Source of the DNA: SZUA-100 sp965248135
GTDB lineage: Bacteria; Pseudomonadota; Alphaproteobacteria; Rhizobiales; Rhizobiaceae
DNA length: 64,000 bases
Direction of reading: 5' to 3'
Assembly (NCBI GenBank): GCA_965248135.1
Contig: CBDFIN010000008.1
Span: forward strand, 62,001-126,000
Part shown: piece by piece, positions 44,281 through 53,050 of the stretch
Position numbering within the stretch: the first letter of the stretch is position 1
Layout: every line of letters begins with the position of its first letter
Notes under the pieces: model-generated
What the model was told of the DNA's origin: nothing
The model's database searches: none
Seen by the model: the letters and a program-made list of their open reading frames with translations, nothing else
Position numbers and translations under genes: made by a program

Positions 44281-45794
44281 GCGGTCGCCCTTAATTCTGC
44301 AAAAAAGTGCTTGAGCACAATTTTTTCCGTTACATCATTTCCAGCCAGTTCAGCGGCAATTTTGCCGTTTGAAAACACCAACAGTCTATGAGCCAAGTTC
44401 ATCACTTCGGGTAAGTCCGACGAAATTACAACGACCGCTTTTCCAGATTCTGCTATTTTCTTTATGAGGCGATAAAGGGCCGCCCGCGTCCCCATGTCGA
44501 CGCCAACAGTCGGCTCATCAAAAATATAGATGTCGCGTTCTTCACCAAAGCCTTTGCCAAACAAAACCTTCTGCTGATTTCCGCCAGATAGTTTGGAAAC
44601 AGCCCTGTCAAAATACGTCTCTGATAGACCGACACGCTCCCCAATTTTGTTCGTAAGCAGCTTTTTCTTATTCGGTGAAAGAAAACCCGCACGGTTAACA
44701 ATTTCTGGCCGGTTTAGAATACTGAGATTCAAGTTTTCTCGACTGGTCGCCGACAGTTGAAGACCTTCATTCTTGCGGTCTGGTGGCAAATAGAACAAAC
44801 CATTCTGGATTAAAATTCTGGTTTTTGCATTTGTGACATCGATACCTTTAAGCATGACGGAGCCAGATTTGACGGGCTGCAGACCAACAACACTTCTCCA
44901 CACGCGTGATTTTGCACTGCCCACAAGTCCAGCTACACCCAGCACTTCGCCAGCCTTCACATCCAGGCTCACACCATTAACGCCCCAAGAGTGCACATCT
45001 CGTAGTGACAAGATTATTTGGCCATCTTTCAGGCGGTTAATTTTTGGGTACACATCACCAATTTCCCGTCCTGTCATCAGCTCAATCAAGTGCGCTTCCG
45101 ATGTGCCCTTGGCCGGGACAGTTTTAATAAATTGGCCATCTCTAAGAATGGTTATTCGATCTGCAATTTTTTCAAGTTCATGAATTCTATGGGATATATA
45201 GATAATTCCCACATTATTATTTTTGGCATTCTCGATGAACGAAAACAGTTTTTCTGTTTCTCGCTCTGTTAAAGATGCTGTTGGTTCATCTAGTACTAAA
45301 ATGGTCGCTTTGGACTGGAATGCTTTGGCAATTTCTACCATCTGCTGTTCTGCACGGGACAGTTTCGAAACGCGTTGACGAACATTGAGTTCAAACCCAA
45401 GTTCTTTAAATAATTTTTCCGCACCTTTTGCCATCGCGGGTCTATCAATGAATGGCCCATATTTTAACTCATTGCCCAAATAGATATTCTCAAAGACCGT
45501 TAGTGTGGGGACGAGTGAAAATTCCTGAAATACTGTTCCAATTCCAGCATCTGTTGCGTCGTGTACTGATTTAAAATCGACACGCTTTCCAGATACTTCA
45601 ACTGTTCCAGAAGTAGGCCTGTACACGCCTGATAGTATTGATATTAAAGTTGATTTCCCCGCACCATTTTCACCAAAGAGAACATGAACTTCACCAGGCA
45701 TAAGTGTGAAGTCTATTCCATCCAGTGCTTTTACACCGGGGAATTGTTTCGAGATGTTTTTCATCTCTACTAATGGAGTTTGTAAATTGGACAT
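44277..45794 (-). CDS. sugar-type ABC transporter ATP-binding protein
   Basis: 505-residue duplicated ATPase of the RbsA/MglA class. First half: Walker A GENGAGKST, signature LSRAEQQMVEIAKAF, Walker B ILVLDEPTASLTERE. Second half: degenerate P-loop GLVGSAKSRV, LSGGNQQKVLFGKGF, DIYIFDEPTVGVDMG. The ATG at 45794 gives the family's normal length; an upstream extension to 45917 overlaps the binding-protein gene and is rejected. Works with the RbsC-type permease and the TorT-like binding protein. Confidence 0.93.
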   Translation of the reverse strand: MSNLQTPLVEMKNISKQFPGVKALDGIDFTLMPGEVHVLFGENGAGKSTLISILSGVYRPTSGTVEVSGKRVDFKSVHDATDAGIGTVFQEFSLVPTLTVFENIYLGNELKYGPFIDRPAMAKGAEKLFKELGFELNVRQRVSKLSRAEQQMVEIAKAFQSKATILVLDEPTASLTERETEKLFSFIENAKNNNVGIIYISHRIHELEKIADRITILRDGQFIKTVPAKGTSEAHLIELMTGREIGDVYPKINRLKDGQIILSLRDVHSWGVNGVSLDVKAGEVLGVAGLVGSAKSRVWRSVVGLQPVKSGSVMLKGIDVTNAKTRILIQNGLFYLPPDRKNEGLQLSATSRENLNLSILNRPEIVNRAGFLSPNKKKLLTNKIGERVGLSETYFDRAVSKLSGGNQQKVLFGKGFGEERDIYIFDEPTVGVDMGTRAALYRLIKKIAESGKAVVVISSDLPEVMNLAHRLLVFSNGKIAAELAGNDVTEKIVLKHFFAELRATA

Positions 45795-45855
45795 GGATGA
45801 AGCCAGATTGCTCCGACCCCTGACAGTCGCCAAGGGCCGGAGTGCTATCAAGATT

Positions 45856-46926
45856 TTATTTAATGTTGAAAACCGGTTTGTATCCGTCCGGTGGAAGAAT
45901 ATTGGTTTTGGACACATCGTTAATATTGCTGGGGTCCACCACGAATATTTTTGGGCCTACATGTTTGATGTAGTCTTTTTTCTCCAGCACACGCACGGCC
46001 TGATCGATAGCAATTCGACCTTGTATAACCATAGAATCTGCAGGCGCTGCAAGAATGAACCCACGCTTAATACCGGTGTAGACACCTGGTGTCATGTAGA
46101 AAGCAAGAAGATCAACCTTACCCTTGAGACCGCGCTCACGAATTAGACCTTGCGCAGCTTCAGCCGTAACCGCAGTTCCAGCGATATAACGAACGTCGGG
46201 ATTAGCCTGAAGCACATCTTCGACGAGTTTCAACTGGGTTTCTTTGCCGGTATCGCCAAACTTTGGTTCAAGCACCGTTACAGCTGAACCTTTAACTGCT
46301 TCCATAAAGCCCTTGTGAGCAGCTTCAACCCAGCCTGCACCAGCTGGTCCAGGAAACCAGCCCACTTTAACCGAGTCTGATCCTGATGGATGTTTTTTCG
46401 CCAGATAAGAACCAGTTTCAAATCCCATTGTGTAGAAAGATACAAGAGATTTTGCAGAAATGTCCTTTGATGACATGCCATTAACAACGTCAATGACCGG
46501 CACGCCCTTTTTGGTTATTTCTGAAACAAGGTTGTTGAGACCCTCAAACGAGATCGCACCAATAATGACCGCGTCGGCACCGCGTGCGACACAATCCTCG
46601 ATTTGGGAAATCTGCTTGGTTAAACCAGTGTACCCACCAGCTTCAACAAGGTTCATTTTAACACCCAGACGTTTGGCTTCATCGGCAACACCGTAGTCCA
46701 CACCCAACCAATAGGCGTCTTTCATGTGAGGAAACGAAACACAAATGTCCCACGCTTTTGAAGCTTTCGCCAAAGGTGTGTAAGAAACATCTGATTTTTT
46801 ACCATCAGCGGCAAATGCTGGTTGAACCTGCTGGGCATTGTAAGGGAACCAGTCCCCGGCAAAGGCCTGTCCTGATATTGTTATTGCCAAGGCTGTACTG
46901 GCAAGTAGTTTTAGTGAATTTCGCAT
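45856..46926 (-). CDS. TorT-like periplasmic binding protein of the ABC importer
   Basis: 356-residue periplasmic binding protein with a Sec signal peptide (ITISGQAFA-G). The fold is that of sugar-binding protein family 1; the segment HMKDAYWLGVDYGVADEAKRLGVKM and the following EAGGYTGLTKQISQIEDCVARGADAVIIGA resemble TorT, the periplasmic sensor for trimethylamine oxide, more than ribose-binding protein. Here it is followed by an ATPase and permease and not by a TorS kinase, so it most likely delivers a small nitrogen-containing solute to the transporter. Specificity is unknown. Confidence 0.85.
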   Translation of the reverse strand: MRNSLKLLASTALAITISGQAFAGDWFPYNAQQVQPAFAADGKKSDVSYTPLAKASKAWDICVSFPHMKDAYWLGVDYGVADEAKRLGVKMNLVEAGGYTGLTKQISQIEDCVARGADAVIIGAISFEGLNNLVSEITKKGVPVIDVVNGMSSKDISAKSLVSFYTMGFETGSYLAKKHPSGSDSVKVGWFPGPAGAGWVEAAHKGFMEAVKGSAVTVLEPKFGDTGKETQLKLVEDVLQANPDVRYIAGTAVTAEAAQGLIRERGLKGKVDLLAFYMTPGVYTGIKRGFILAAPADSMVIQGRIAIDQAVRVLEKKDYIKHVGPKIFVVDPSNINDVSKTNILPPDGYKPVFNIK

Positions 46927-46965
46927 GAGTTTTCTCCCTTTGAGTTTTGCGAGTTGATAGTCAGT

Positions 46966-47937
46966 TTAGTTGAGTGAAGTTCGAATGGCGTTGAGTACAG
47001 AAGCTCTGTCTGCTCGGGCTTGCAGGGCCTCGTCCATGGTGACACGTATAAATTTTGTAGGTGTGTGTGGTTGCAATTGGCCTATCAAGTCCATGTCGGC
47101 TGATATGATTGTGCCAACCATGAAATATCCGCCTCCAGATACTGCATCTCGATGTAGGATTATTGGTTCTTTGCCGCCGGGCACCTGGATCGATCCATAT
47201 GGGTAGCAACAGTCGACAACATTAGATGGGTTTGAACCTGCGCCGAACGGTGGTTCTCTATCGACAAATTCAAGTGGCCTGCCACCACAAAACCTGTACC
47301 CCATCCTGTCAGCTTCTGGGGCCACTTTCCATTCATCGTCAAAGAAATTGTTGCCAGCTTCTTCAGTAATGCGATGATTGTATAATCCTGGAAGGACGCG
47401 CAATTGCGCAGGAGTTCCCGGTGTTCTGCGAAGTGCAGCCGGAACACTACGCCCTTCGTTCACTAGGCTGGCATTTCCGATCTGAAGCAAATCGCCTTCT
47501 GCTATGGCGCGACCTTCAAAGCCACCCAATGCTCCAATCGGATATGTTGATCGGCTACCGAGAGCTTCGGGAACATCAATACCACCCGAAATTGCCAGAC
47601 AAATTCGAGCGCCTGATTTGAGAAAATCAAAACTTAGTATTTGGCCTGCCTTAACGTGAATAGCAGTCCATGTTGGTTTTTCATCACCATCCACCTTGAC
47701 CGGCATTTCAGCGCCAGTCACAGCAATTACAGCATCTTGCATGAATTCAAGTTTTGGGCCAACAAATACCGCTTCCAAACCGGCGGCGTCTTCCGGGTTG
47801 CCAACAAGCAAATTTGCCGCGCGCATGGCCAAACGATCCATCGCACCGCCAATTGGAATTCCTAAATGGAAATACCCCGGACGCCCAAGGTCTTGAACTG
47901 TGGTTGCTAAACCAGGATGTAATACTTTAGTACTCAT
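46966..47937 (-). CDS. pxpC: 5-oxoprolinase subunit C-like / biotin-dependent carboxyltransferase family
   Basis: 323-residue KipA/PxpC-type protein, equal to the second half of the allophanate-hydrolase-like urea-amidolyase module. N-terminal VLHPGLATTVQDLGRPGYFHLGIPIGGAMDRLAMRAANLLVGN and C-terminal ILHRDAVSGGGYFMVGTIISAD are family blocks. PxpA-PxpB-PxpC together hydrolyse 5-oxoproline with ATP in other bacteria. Its start overlaps the pxpB end by 11 bases. Confidence 0.88.
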   Translation of the reverse strand: MSTKVLHPGLATTVQDLGRPGYFHLGIPIGGAMDRLAMRAANLLVGNPEDAAGLEAVFVGPKLEFMQDAVIAVTGAEMPVKVDGDEKPTWTAIHVKAGQILSFDFLKSGARICLAISGGIDVPEALGSRSTYPIGALGGFEGRAIAEGDLLQIGNASLVNEGRSVPAALRRTPGTPAQLRVLPGLYNHRITEEAGNNFFDDEWKVAPEADRMGYRFCGGRPLEFVDREPPFGAGSNPSNVVDCCYPYGSIQVPGGKEPIILHRDAVSGGGYFMVGTIISADMDLIGQLQPHTPTKFIRVTMDEALQARADRASVLNAIRTSLN

Positions 47938-48805
47938 TGATCAGGCCCTCCAGCTTCGAATTGTAAGCATCAATGTCTTGCTGAAAATCGTGTAGATCAA
48001 ATGTGACATCACATGATTTTGGCCAAAATTTCCCTTGCTCTACATCTTCTACGCACTGGTCATATTCTTGGCGGCCAATGGGTTTAAATTTCACAATGTC
48101 GCCGGGCTTGAAAAAGACCATAAAGTCTTTCAGGTAACTGGTCTTTTGCTCGGGGTCGAAAATCGGCATCGGAGTAATGCCGAACATCTGATACCCGCCA
48201 GCCCCTCGAACAGAATAAATGCAGGAGAAGCAGCCACCATAGCCAACCGTTAACTTTGGCGTGTCCGTGCGCGGACTAAGGTATTTTGGGACTTGAATTT
48301 GGCGAGGTTGATCGACCATTTGGTACATAAACGGCAGGCCCGAGACGAAACCCACCATTGAGACAAACCACGGTGCACCCGAATGAGCATCGATGAATTT
48401 ATCCACCGATGCAAAACCATTTACCTCCGCGGCGTATTCCAGATCAGTTGCTTCTGGAGTTTGATGTCTTTCCCTGAATCGCATGAGCGTTTCGTGGGTC
48501 CACGGGTCCTGATAGTAGACGGGAATTTCTATGATCCGCGTTTTGATTGTTGCAGAGGCTTTGTCCGCTGCCTTTTCGATTTGTTGAACTTCACGTAACA
48601 TATCATCAGGGTGAATGATGTCAGGATTGAATTTGATTTGAAACGACGCATTCGCAGGGCATATTTCAGTAATCCCCTTGATTTTGATCTCGCGAATTGC
48701 ATTGGTCATCGACAAGCTTTTGAAAAATGCCTCGAGAGACATTTCCTCGCTACATTCCACAAACAGGTGTTCGTCTCCACCAAAAGAGTATCGGTTTTGC
48801 ATCAA
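47927..48805 (-). CDS. pxpB: 5-oxoprolinase subunit B-like (KipI/allophanate hydrolase subunit 1)
   Basis: 292-residue KipI/PxpB-type partner of PxpC. Typical blocks are RYSFGGDEHLFVECSEE, IIEIPVYYQDPW, VSMVGFVSGLPFMYQM, PRTDTPKLTVGYGG and YSVRGAGGYQMFGITPMPIFD. It is longer than the usual ~220-240 residues. It overlaps the biotin carboxylase gene by 4 bases. Confidence 0.87.
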   Translation of the reverse strand: MMQNRYSFGGDEHLFVECSEEMSLEAFFKSLSMTNAIREIKIKGITEICPANASFQIKFNPDIIHPDDMLREVQQIEKAADKASATIKTRIIEIPVYYQDPWTHETLMRFRERHQTPEATDLEYAAEVNGFASVDKFIDAHSGAPWFVSMVGFVSGLPFMYQMVDQPRQIQVPKYLSPRTDTPKLTVGYGGCFSCIYSVRGAGGYQMFGITPMPIFDPEQKTSYLKDFMVFFKPGDIVKFKPIGRQEYDQCVEDVEQGKFWPKSCDVTFDLHDFQQDIDAYNSKLEGLINEY

Positions 48806-50187
48806 GCAACCTCCTCATTTTGATTGTCAGCAACCGTAAATTCGGTCACCAGCCATTTTTCAAGAAATTTTGTGTCGAAGTCTCCATTCGACACATCAAC
48901 GTCATTTGCTAATGCGATGTGCAACGGAATGGTTGTTGGCACCCCGGATATTTTCAATTCTTGCAGCGCACCTCTTAATCTCGAAAGGCAGTCGCTACGG
49001 TCTGTTCCCCAGACAATCAATTTGCCTAAAAGAGAATCATAAAATGGCGGGATGGAATAACCGGGATATAACAGCGTATCGAACCGGACACCCTCACCTT
49101 CAGGGATAGTCAACCCGTCAACCAGACCTGGCCAAGGCATGAAGTCCTTTGACGGGTCTTCGGCATTTATCCTGCATTCGATTGCGTGGCCTGTAACACT
49201 CAAGTCTTCTTGTCTGAATGACAATTTTTCACCACCGGCGATGCGGATCATCTCCTGAACCAAATCAACGCCGGTGATTGCTTCGGTGATGGTATGTTCG
49301 ACCTGGATCCGGGTATTGACTTCGATAAAGTAGAAGTCTTGTGTTTTTTGATCGTAAAGAAACTCTACGGTACCAGCGCCCTTGTATTTTACCTGCCGCG
49401 CCAGTGCCACAGCTCGTTCACAAAGTTCCTTCCTGACATCTTCGGGAAGGCAAAGTGCCGGGGCTTCTTCCCACACTTTTTGGCGGCGGCGTTGCATCGA
49501 GCACTCACGTTCAAAGCAATGGACAAAGTTCTCCCCATCACCGAGAATCTGAACCTCAACATGACGCGCAGACTCAATCATTTTTTCGATGTAGAGACTA
49601 CCGTCGGTGAAAGCTGATACGGCTTCGGCAGAAGCCTGTGGGAAATATCTCTCGAATTCTTCGTGATTCGAAGCGATCCTAATGCCACGCCCACCGCCGC
49701 CAGCCGCAGCTTTGATCATTACCGGATAGCCAATATGAGCAACGATCTTGCGTCCGGCATCCAAATCCGCAACTTTACCATCACTGCCCGGCACCGTCGC
49801 TACACCAGCTTTTGAGGCAACATCCCGCGCCGCAATTTTGTCGCCAAGAAGTCTGATTGACGCACCGCTTGGCCCAACGAAAACCATGCCTGCAGCAACA
49901 GCTGCATCCGCAAAGTCGGCATTTTCTGAAAGAAAACCATATCCAGGATGCACAGCATCAACATTTGCTTGTTGAGCGGCTTGAATTATTGCTTCAATAT
50001 TAAGATAGGATTTTGCCGCAGCGGGCGGACCAATATTGACGGCATCATCGGCTAATTGAACCGCTAATGAATCTTTGTCTGCATCGCTATAGACTTGAAC
50101 AGTTCGTAACCCAAGCACCTTTGCAGCGCTAATAACCCGAACGGCGATTTCTCCACGGTTGGCAATCAAAATGCTAGTTATGTTCAC
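48802..50187 (-). CDS. biotin carboxylase subunit (AccC-like)
   Basis: 461-residue ATP-grasp biotin carboxylase: ILIANRGEIAVRVISAA, VHPGYGFLSENADFA, the Gly-rich ATP loop KAAAGGGGRGIRIA, and FIEVNTRIQVEHTITEAITG with catalytic Glu/Asn/Arg. Uses bicarbonate and ATP to carboxylate a biotin carrier. Its position inside a pxp gene set, with its own small carrier gene, indicates it serves the PxpB/C-type carboxyltransferase and not fatty-acid synthesis. Confidence 0.92.
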   Translation of the reverse strand: MNITSILIANRGEIAVRVISAAKVLGLRTVQVYSDADKDSLAVQLADDAVNIGPPAAAKSYLNIEAIIQAAQQANVDAVHPGYGFLSENADFADAAVAAGMVFVGPSGASIRLLGDKIAARDVASKAGVATVPGSDGKVADLDAGRKIVAHIGYPVMIKAAAGGGGRGIRIASNHEEFERYFPQASAEAVSAFTDGSLYIEKMIESARHVEVQILGDGENFVHCFERECSMQRRRQKVWEEAPALCLPEDVRKELCERAVALARQVKYKGAGTVEFLYDQKTQDFYFIEVNTRIQVEHTITEAITGVDLVQEMIRIAGGEKLSFRQEDLSVTGHAIECRINAEDPSKDFMPWPGLVDGLTIPEGEGVRFDTLLYPGYSIPPFYDSLLGKLIVWGTDRSDCLSRLRGALQELKISGVPTTIPLHIALANDVDVSNGDFDTKFLEKWLVTEFTVADNQNEEVA

Positions 50188-50426
50188 ACCTCAACCTCCG
50201 CAATTACCTGCCCGGCCATTGTTGGTTCAGAGTCTTCAATTAGAAAACGGATGGATTTCCCACTCACTCCAGCGGGAATCTCATGAAATGTTTTCATCAC
50301 TTCAACCAAACCGATAATATCCGCCTCAACAACGTCTGCCCCGTCCTCCTTGAACACAGGATTTTCCGGAGAAGATTTGCGATAGAAGGTTCCTGGTATT
50401 GGCGATTTAATCTCGATGATGGCCAT
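50184..50426 (-). CDS. mini biotin carboxyl carrier protein
   Basis: 80-residue biotinyl/lipoyl domain with nothing else: SPIPGTFYRKSSPENP at the start and biotin-accepting Lys45 in GLVEVMKTFHEIPAG (VMKT in place of the usual AMKM). AccB of fatty-acid synthesis is about twice as long, so this is a dedicated carrier. Overlaps the biotin carboxylase start by 4 bases. Confidence 0.9.
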   Translation of the reverse strand: MAIIEIKSPIPGTFYRKSSPENPVFKEDGADVVEADIIGLVEVMKTFHEIPAGVSGKSIRFLIEDSEPTMAGQVIAEVEV

Positions 50427-50449
50427 GGTTTTCTCCCAATTAACTGTTC

Positions 50450-51229
50450 TTAACTGCTCGTAATTTTTGAAACGGGCACTATTCGAATACCATTTGCGAT
50501 AAGTGCTTCCCGCATTGTGCTGGCAATCTCAAAACTTCCAGGCGAATCCGAATGAAAGCAGATTGATTCAAATTCAACATTGATATCAACGCCGGTCACA
50601 GTGCGGACTTTGCCTTCGGTACAAGCCCTCACCACTTTGTCAGCTACGTCTGAAGGTTTAAGCGTGCCCACATGACGCGTGAAAACTATCGAGCCGGATT
50701 CGTCATAATCGCGATCAGCGTAAAATTCTCGAATTGTCGGTTGGCCAGCTTCTTTTGCAACTTGGAAAGTTTTGGAAATTCCCAAGCATAAAACAAACGC
50801 ATTGGGCGCGATCGTCCTCATTGTTCCAATGAATGATCGCGATAACGCCTCATTGACTGCCATTTCCATATACAATGCCCCGTGGGGTTTTACATGTTGT
50901 ATGGTTGCATCATGTCTTCTACAGAATTCGCGCAAGGCACCAACTTGATATACAATATCATTGACGACTTCCTCACAGCTTCCATCAATTTTCCGTCGAC
51001 CAAAACCCTGAAGATCTTTATACCCTGGATGCGCTCCAATATTGACCCCATGCTGCACAGCAAGACGTACTGCCTGGTCCATTAAATTTGGGTCACCGGC
51101 ATGAAATCCGGTGGCTATGCTGGCAGAGCTAATCAGATTCATCAGTTGTGCGTCATCGGTATCGCCCATACTCCAGCGACCGAAAGCTTCACCCATGTCA
51201 CAATTGATATCGATTGCACTAAGTGGCAC
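50450..51229 (-). CDS. pxpA: 5-oxoprolinase subunit A (LamB/YcsF family)
   Basis: 260-residue LamB/YcsF protein: IDINCDMGEAFGRW at the start, IATGFHAGDPNLMD, VNIGAHPGYKDLQGFGRR, HVKPHGALYMEMA and YADRDYDESG. The frame extends to 51301, but the GTG at 51229 is chosen because GGAGGAG lies 6 bases upstream and the conserved N-terminus begins right after it. First gene of the minus-strand train; divergent from the LysR regulator. Confidence 0.92.
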   Translation of the reverse strand: MPLSAIDINCDMGEAFGRWSMGDTDDAQLMNLISSASIATGFHAGDPNLMDQAVRLAVQHGVNIGAHPGYKDLQGFGRRKIDGSCEEVVNDIVYQVGALREFCRRHDATIQHVKPHGALYMEMAVNEALSRSFIGTMRTIAPNAFVLCLGISKTFQVAKEAGQPTIREFYADRDYDESGSIVFTRHVGTLKPSDVADKVVRACTEGKVRTVTGVDINVEFESICFHSDSPGSFEIASTMREALIANGIRIVPVSKITSS

Positions 51230-51509
51230 GTTATGCTCCTCCAAATTTTTATTGATACGCAAAAACCAGCCCACCATTTTCGTTGGTAGCGAGCTTACCA
51301 AGGTAAATTATCATTGGAAAATTCAATTTTAATATCTGTATTTTCTGTTTTTTAGATATTAAGAAGAATTATCGATACGCCTAATAATCGTTTTAATACA
51401 ACATTTTACTGAGTCTTTCCTTACTCATCGATCATTTAGGAATCAACAAACTGTTGTATTTTCAAGAAAATGGTGGTCAATTATAAAAAAAACAGATGGA
51501 AATGTAATA
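51230..51509. promoter_or_regulatory. divergent pxpA/LysR control region
   Basis: AT-rich 280 bases between the operon start and the regulator. Two inverted repeats stand out: TTAATATCT (51329-51337) with AGATATTAA (51354-51362), and AATACAACA (51395-51403) with TGTTGTATT (51452-51460). Either could be the operator of the LysR protein; LysR sites usually contain a T-N11-A dyad upstream of the controlled gene. No promoter boxes can be assigned with confidence. Confidence 0.55.
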
Positions 51510-52415
51510 TTGTCAATCAGTTTGAAGCAGATAAAATACTTTGTATCGACAGCTGAACGCGGGCAAATTTCACAAGCAGCTATCGAATTGTCCATATCAC
51601 AATCTGCTGTCACAACAGCGATTAAAGACCTGGAGCGAATAGTCGGCGTTTCACTGTTTAATCGCTCACAACAAGGGATGGAGATAACAACTGCTGGTAG
51701 GCAGTTTTTGTTCCACGCCTACGAAATACTTGAAAAAGTGAATGAAGCAACGAACCTGAATATTATAACGGATGATCTTGAAGGCACTTTGTCAGTCGCA
51801 GCAACTTACACTGTCATTGGATATTTCCTGCCCAATCATCTGGATAAAATCAGGAGAGCATTACCACGTCTTGCAGTGCAACTCTTTGAGCTTAATCGCG
51901 AGACAATCGAAGAGGGTTTGCTTTCAAACCGGTACGATATTGCGGTATTGCTCACCGCCAACATACTGAATCCAGCTATTGTGACAGAGACGTTGGTAAA
52001 TTCTACAAGGCGACTTTGGGTTTCGGCAAAACACCCTCTTTTGGAACGAGAAACAGTTGGATTAAAAGAAGTGTCGAAGGAACCATATATAATGCTCACC
52101 GTCGATGAGGCGGCCCACACGTCGTTAAAATACTGGAGCAGTACTGCTTTCCAGCCATCCGTGACTTTGAGAACATCATCGGTCGAAGCTGTGCGTTCAC
52201 TTGTAGCAAATAATCAGGGAGTGGCAATTCTGTCAGATTTGGTGCACCGCCCATGGTCTCTGGAAGGTAAGAGAAATAAAACTATTGTACTCAGTGATTC
52301 AATTCCACCAATGGATGTCGGACTAGCTTGGCGAAAAGGAGTGCAATTTACTCCGGCCATGGAAGCCTTTAGATCCTATTTCCGCAATGCTTATCAAATC
52401 CCAAGTAGCCGATAG
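51510..52415 (+). CDS. LysR-family transcriptional regulator
   Basis: 301 residues: N-terminal winged helix (LKQIKYFVSTAERGQISQAAIELSISQSAVTTAIKDLERIVGVSLFNRSQQGMEIT) and a LysR substrate-binding domain. Start is TTG at 51510 or the in-frame TTG at 51522; no ATG fits the conserved N-terminus. Divergent from pxpA, the classic layout for a regulator that controls the neighbouring operon and senses a pathway compound. Confidence 0.9.
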   Translation: MSISLKQIKYFVSTAERGQISQAAIELSISQSAVTTAIKDLERIVGVSLFNRSQQGMEITTAGRQFLFHAYEILEKVNEATNLNIITDDLEGTLSVAATYTVIGYFLPNHLDKIRRALPRLAVQLFELNRETIEEGLLSNRYDIAVLLTANILNPAIVTETLVNSTRRLWVSAKHPLLERETVGLKEVSKEPYIMLTVDEAAHTSLKYWSSTAFQPSVTLRTSSVEAVRSLVANNQGVAILSDLVHRPWSLEGKRNKTIVLSDSIPPMDVGLAWRKGVQFTPAMEAFRSYFRNAYQIPSSR

Positions 52416-52549
52416 TTTCAAAACTCGAGAACACAGTAGACGGAATGCTACAAGCGCAAATATAAATTTGAACTAAGTAATTGTTGCCTGGAGCCCGCTA
52501 ATTTGATCCTGTTGGATATCAGCGGTTGATTGGTTTTTGGGGGCATTAA

Positions 52550-52714
52550 TGTGCCCTGCACCTTGGCGCTATTGGATACGACGCGGTCAAACATCTTGTG
52601 CTGTGCCGCATTGAACACCGCCCACCAAAACTTGATCTGGATACCTACCTGCCCAAAGCTACAGTACAAACAACAGACCCAGATGCCTATATGGGCTTGC
52701 TGGCCCGATCATGA
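52550..52714 (+). pseudogene. IS21-family istA, 3' fragment
   Basis: Last ~54 codons of an IstA transposase (IGYDAVKHLVLCRIEHRPPK ... YMGLLARS, stop 52712-52714). The upstream part is missing and a TAA precedes it in frame. Confidence 0.8.
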
Positions 52715-53050
52715 CCGACACGCCACAAGTGCTGCTGGCTCACCATCTCAAAAAGCTGCGTCTGCCAACCTTCTTAGGTGAGTATGACAAGCTGGCGTGC
52801 CAGTGTGCCGCCGCCAACAAGGATCATATTCATTATTTGTTGCGTCTGTCGGAACTGGAATTGATTGAGCGCCACAGAAGAATGATCGAACGGCGTATAA
52901 AGGCGGCCAAGTTCACCGCTGTCAAAAGTCTCGACAGCTTTGATTTTACAGCCATGCCATCCCTCAACAAGGTAATGGTAATGGAACTGTCCAGATCAGA
53001 ATATTTCGAGCGACAGGAAAACATCATTGCCCTTGGCCCCAGTGGCACGG
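52711..53050 (+). pseudogene. IS21-family istB, 5' fragment
   Basis: Start of an IstB helper ATPase, overlapping the istA stop (ATGA): LLAHHLKKLRLPTFLGEYDK through MELSRSEYFERQENIIALGPSGTG. It breaks off inside Walker A (GPSGTG, where K-T should follow) at 53050, where integrase sequence begins. Confidence 0.85.

Noticed and set aside
48802..50426. Housekeeping acetyl-CoA carboxylase accB-accC
   Set aside because: The carrier is only 80 residues and both genes overlap pxp genes; this is a dedicated module, not the fatty-acid enzyme.
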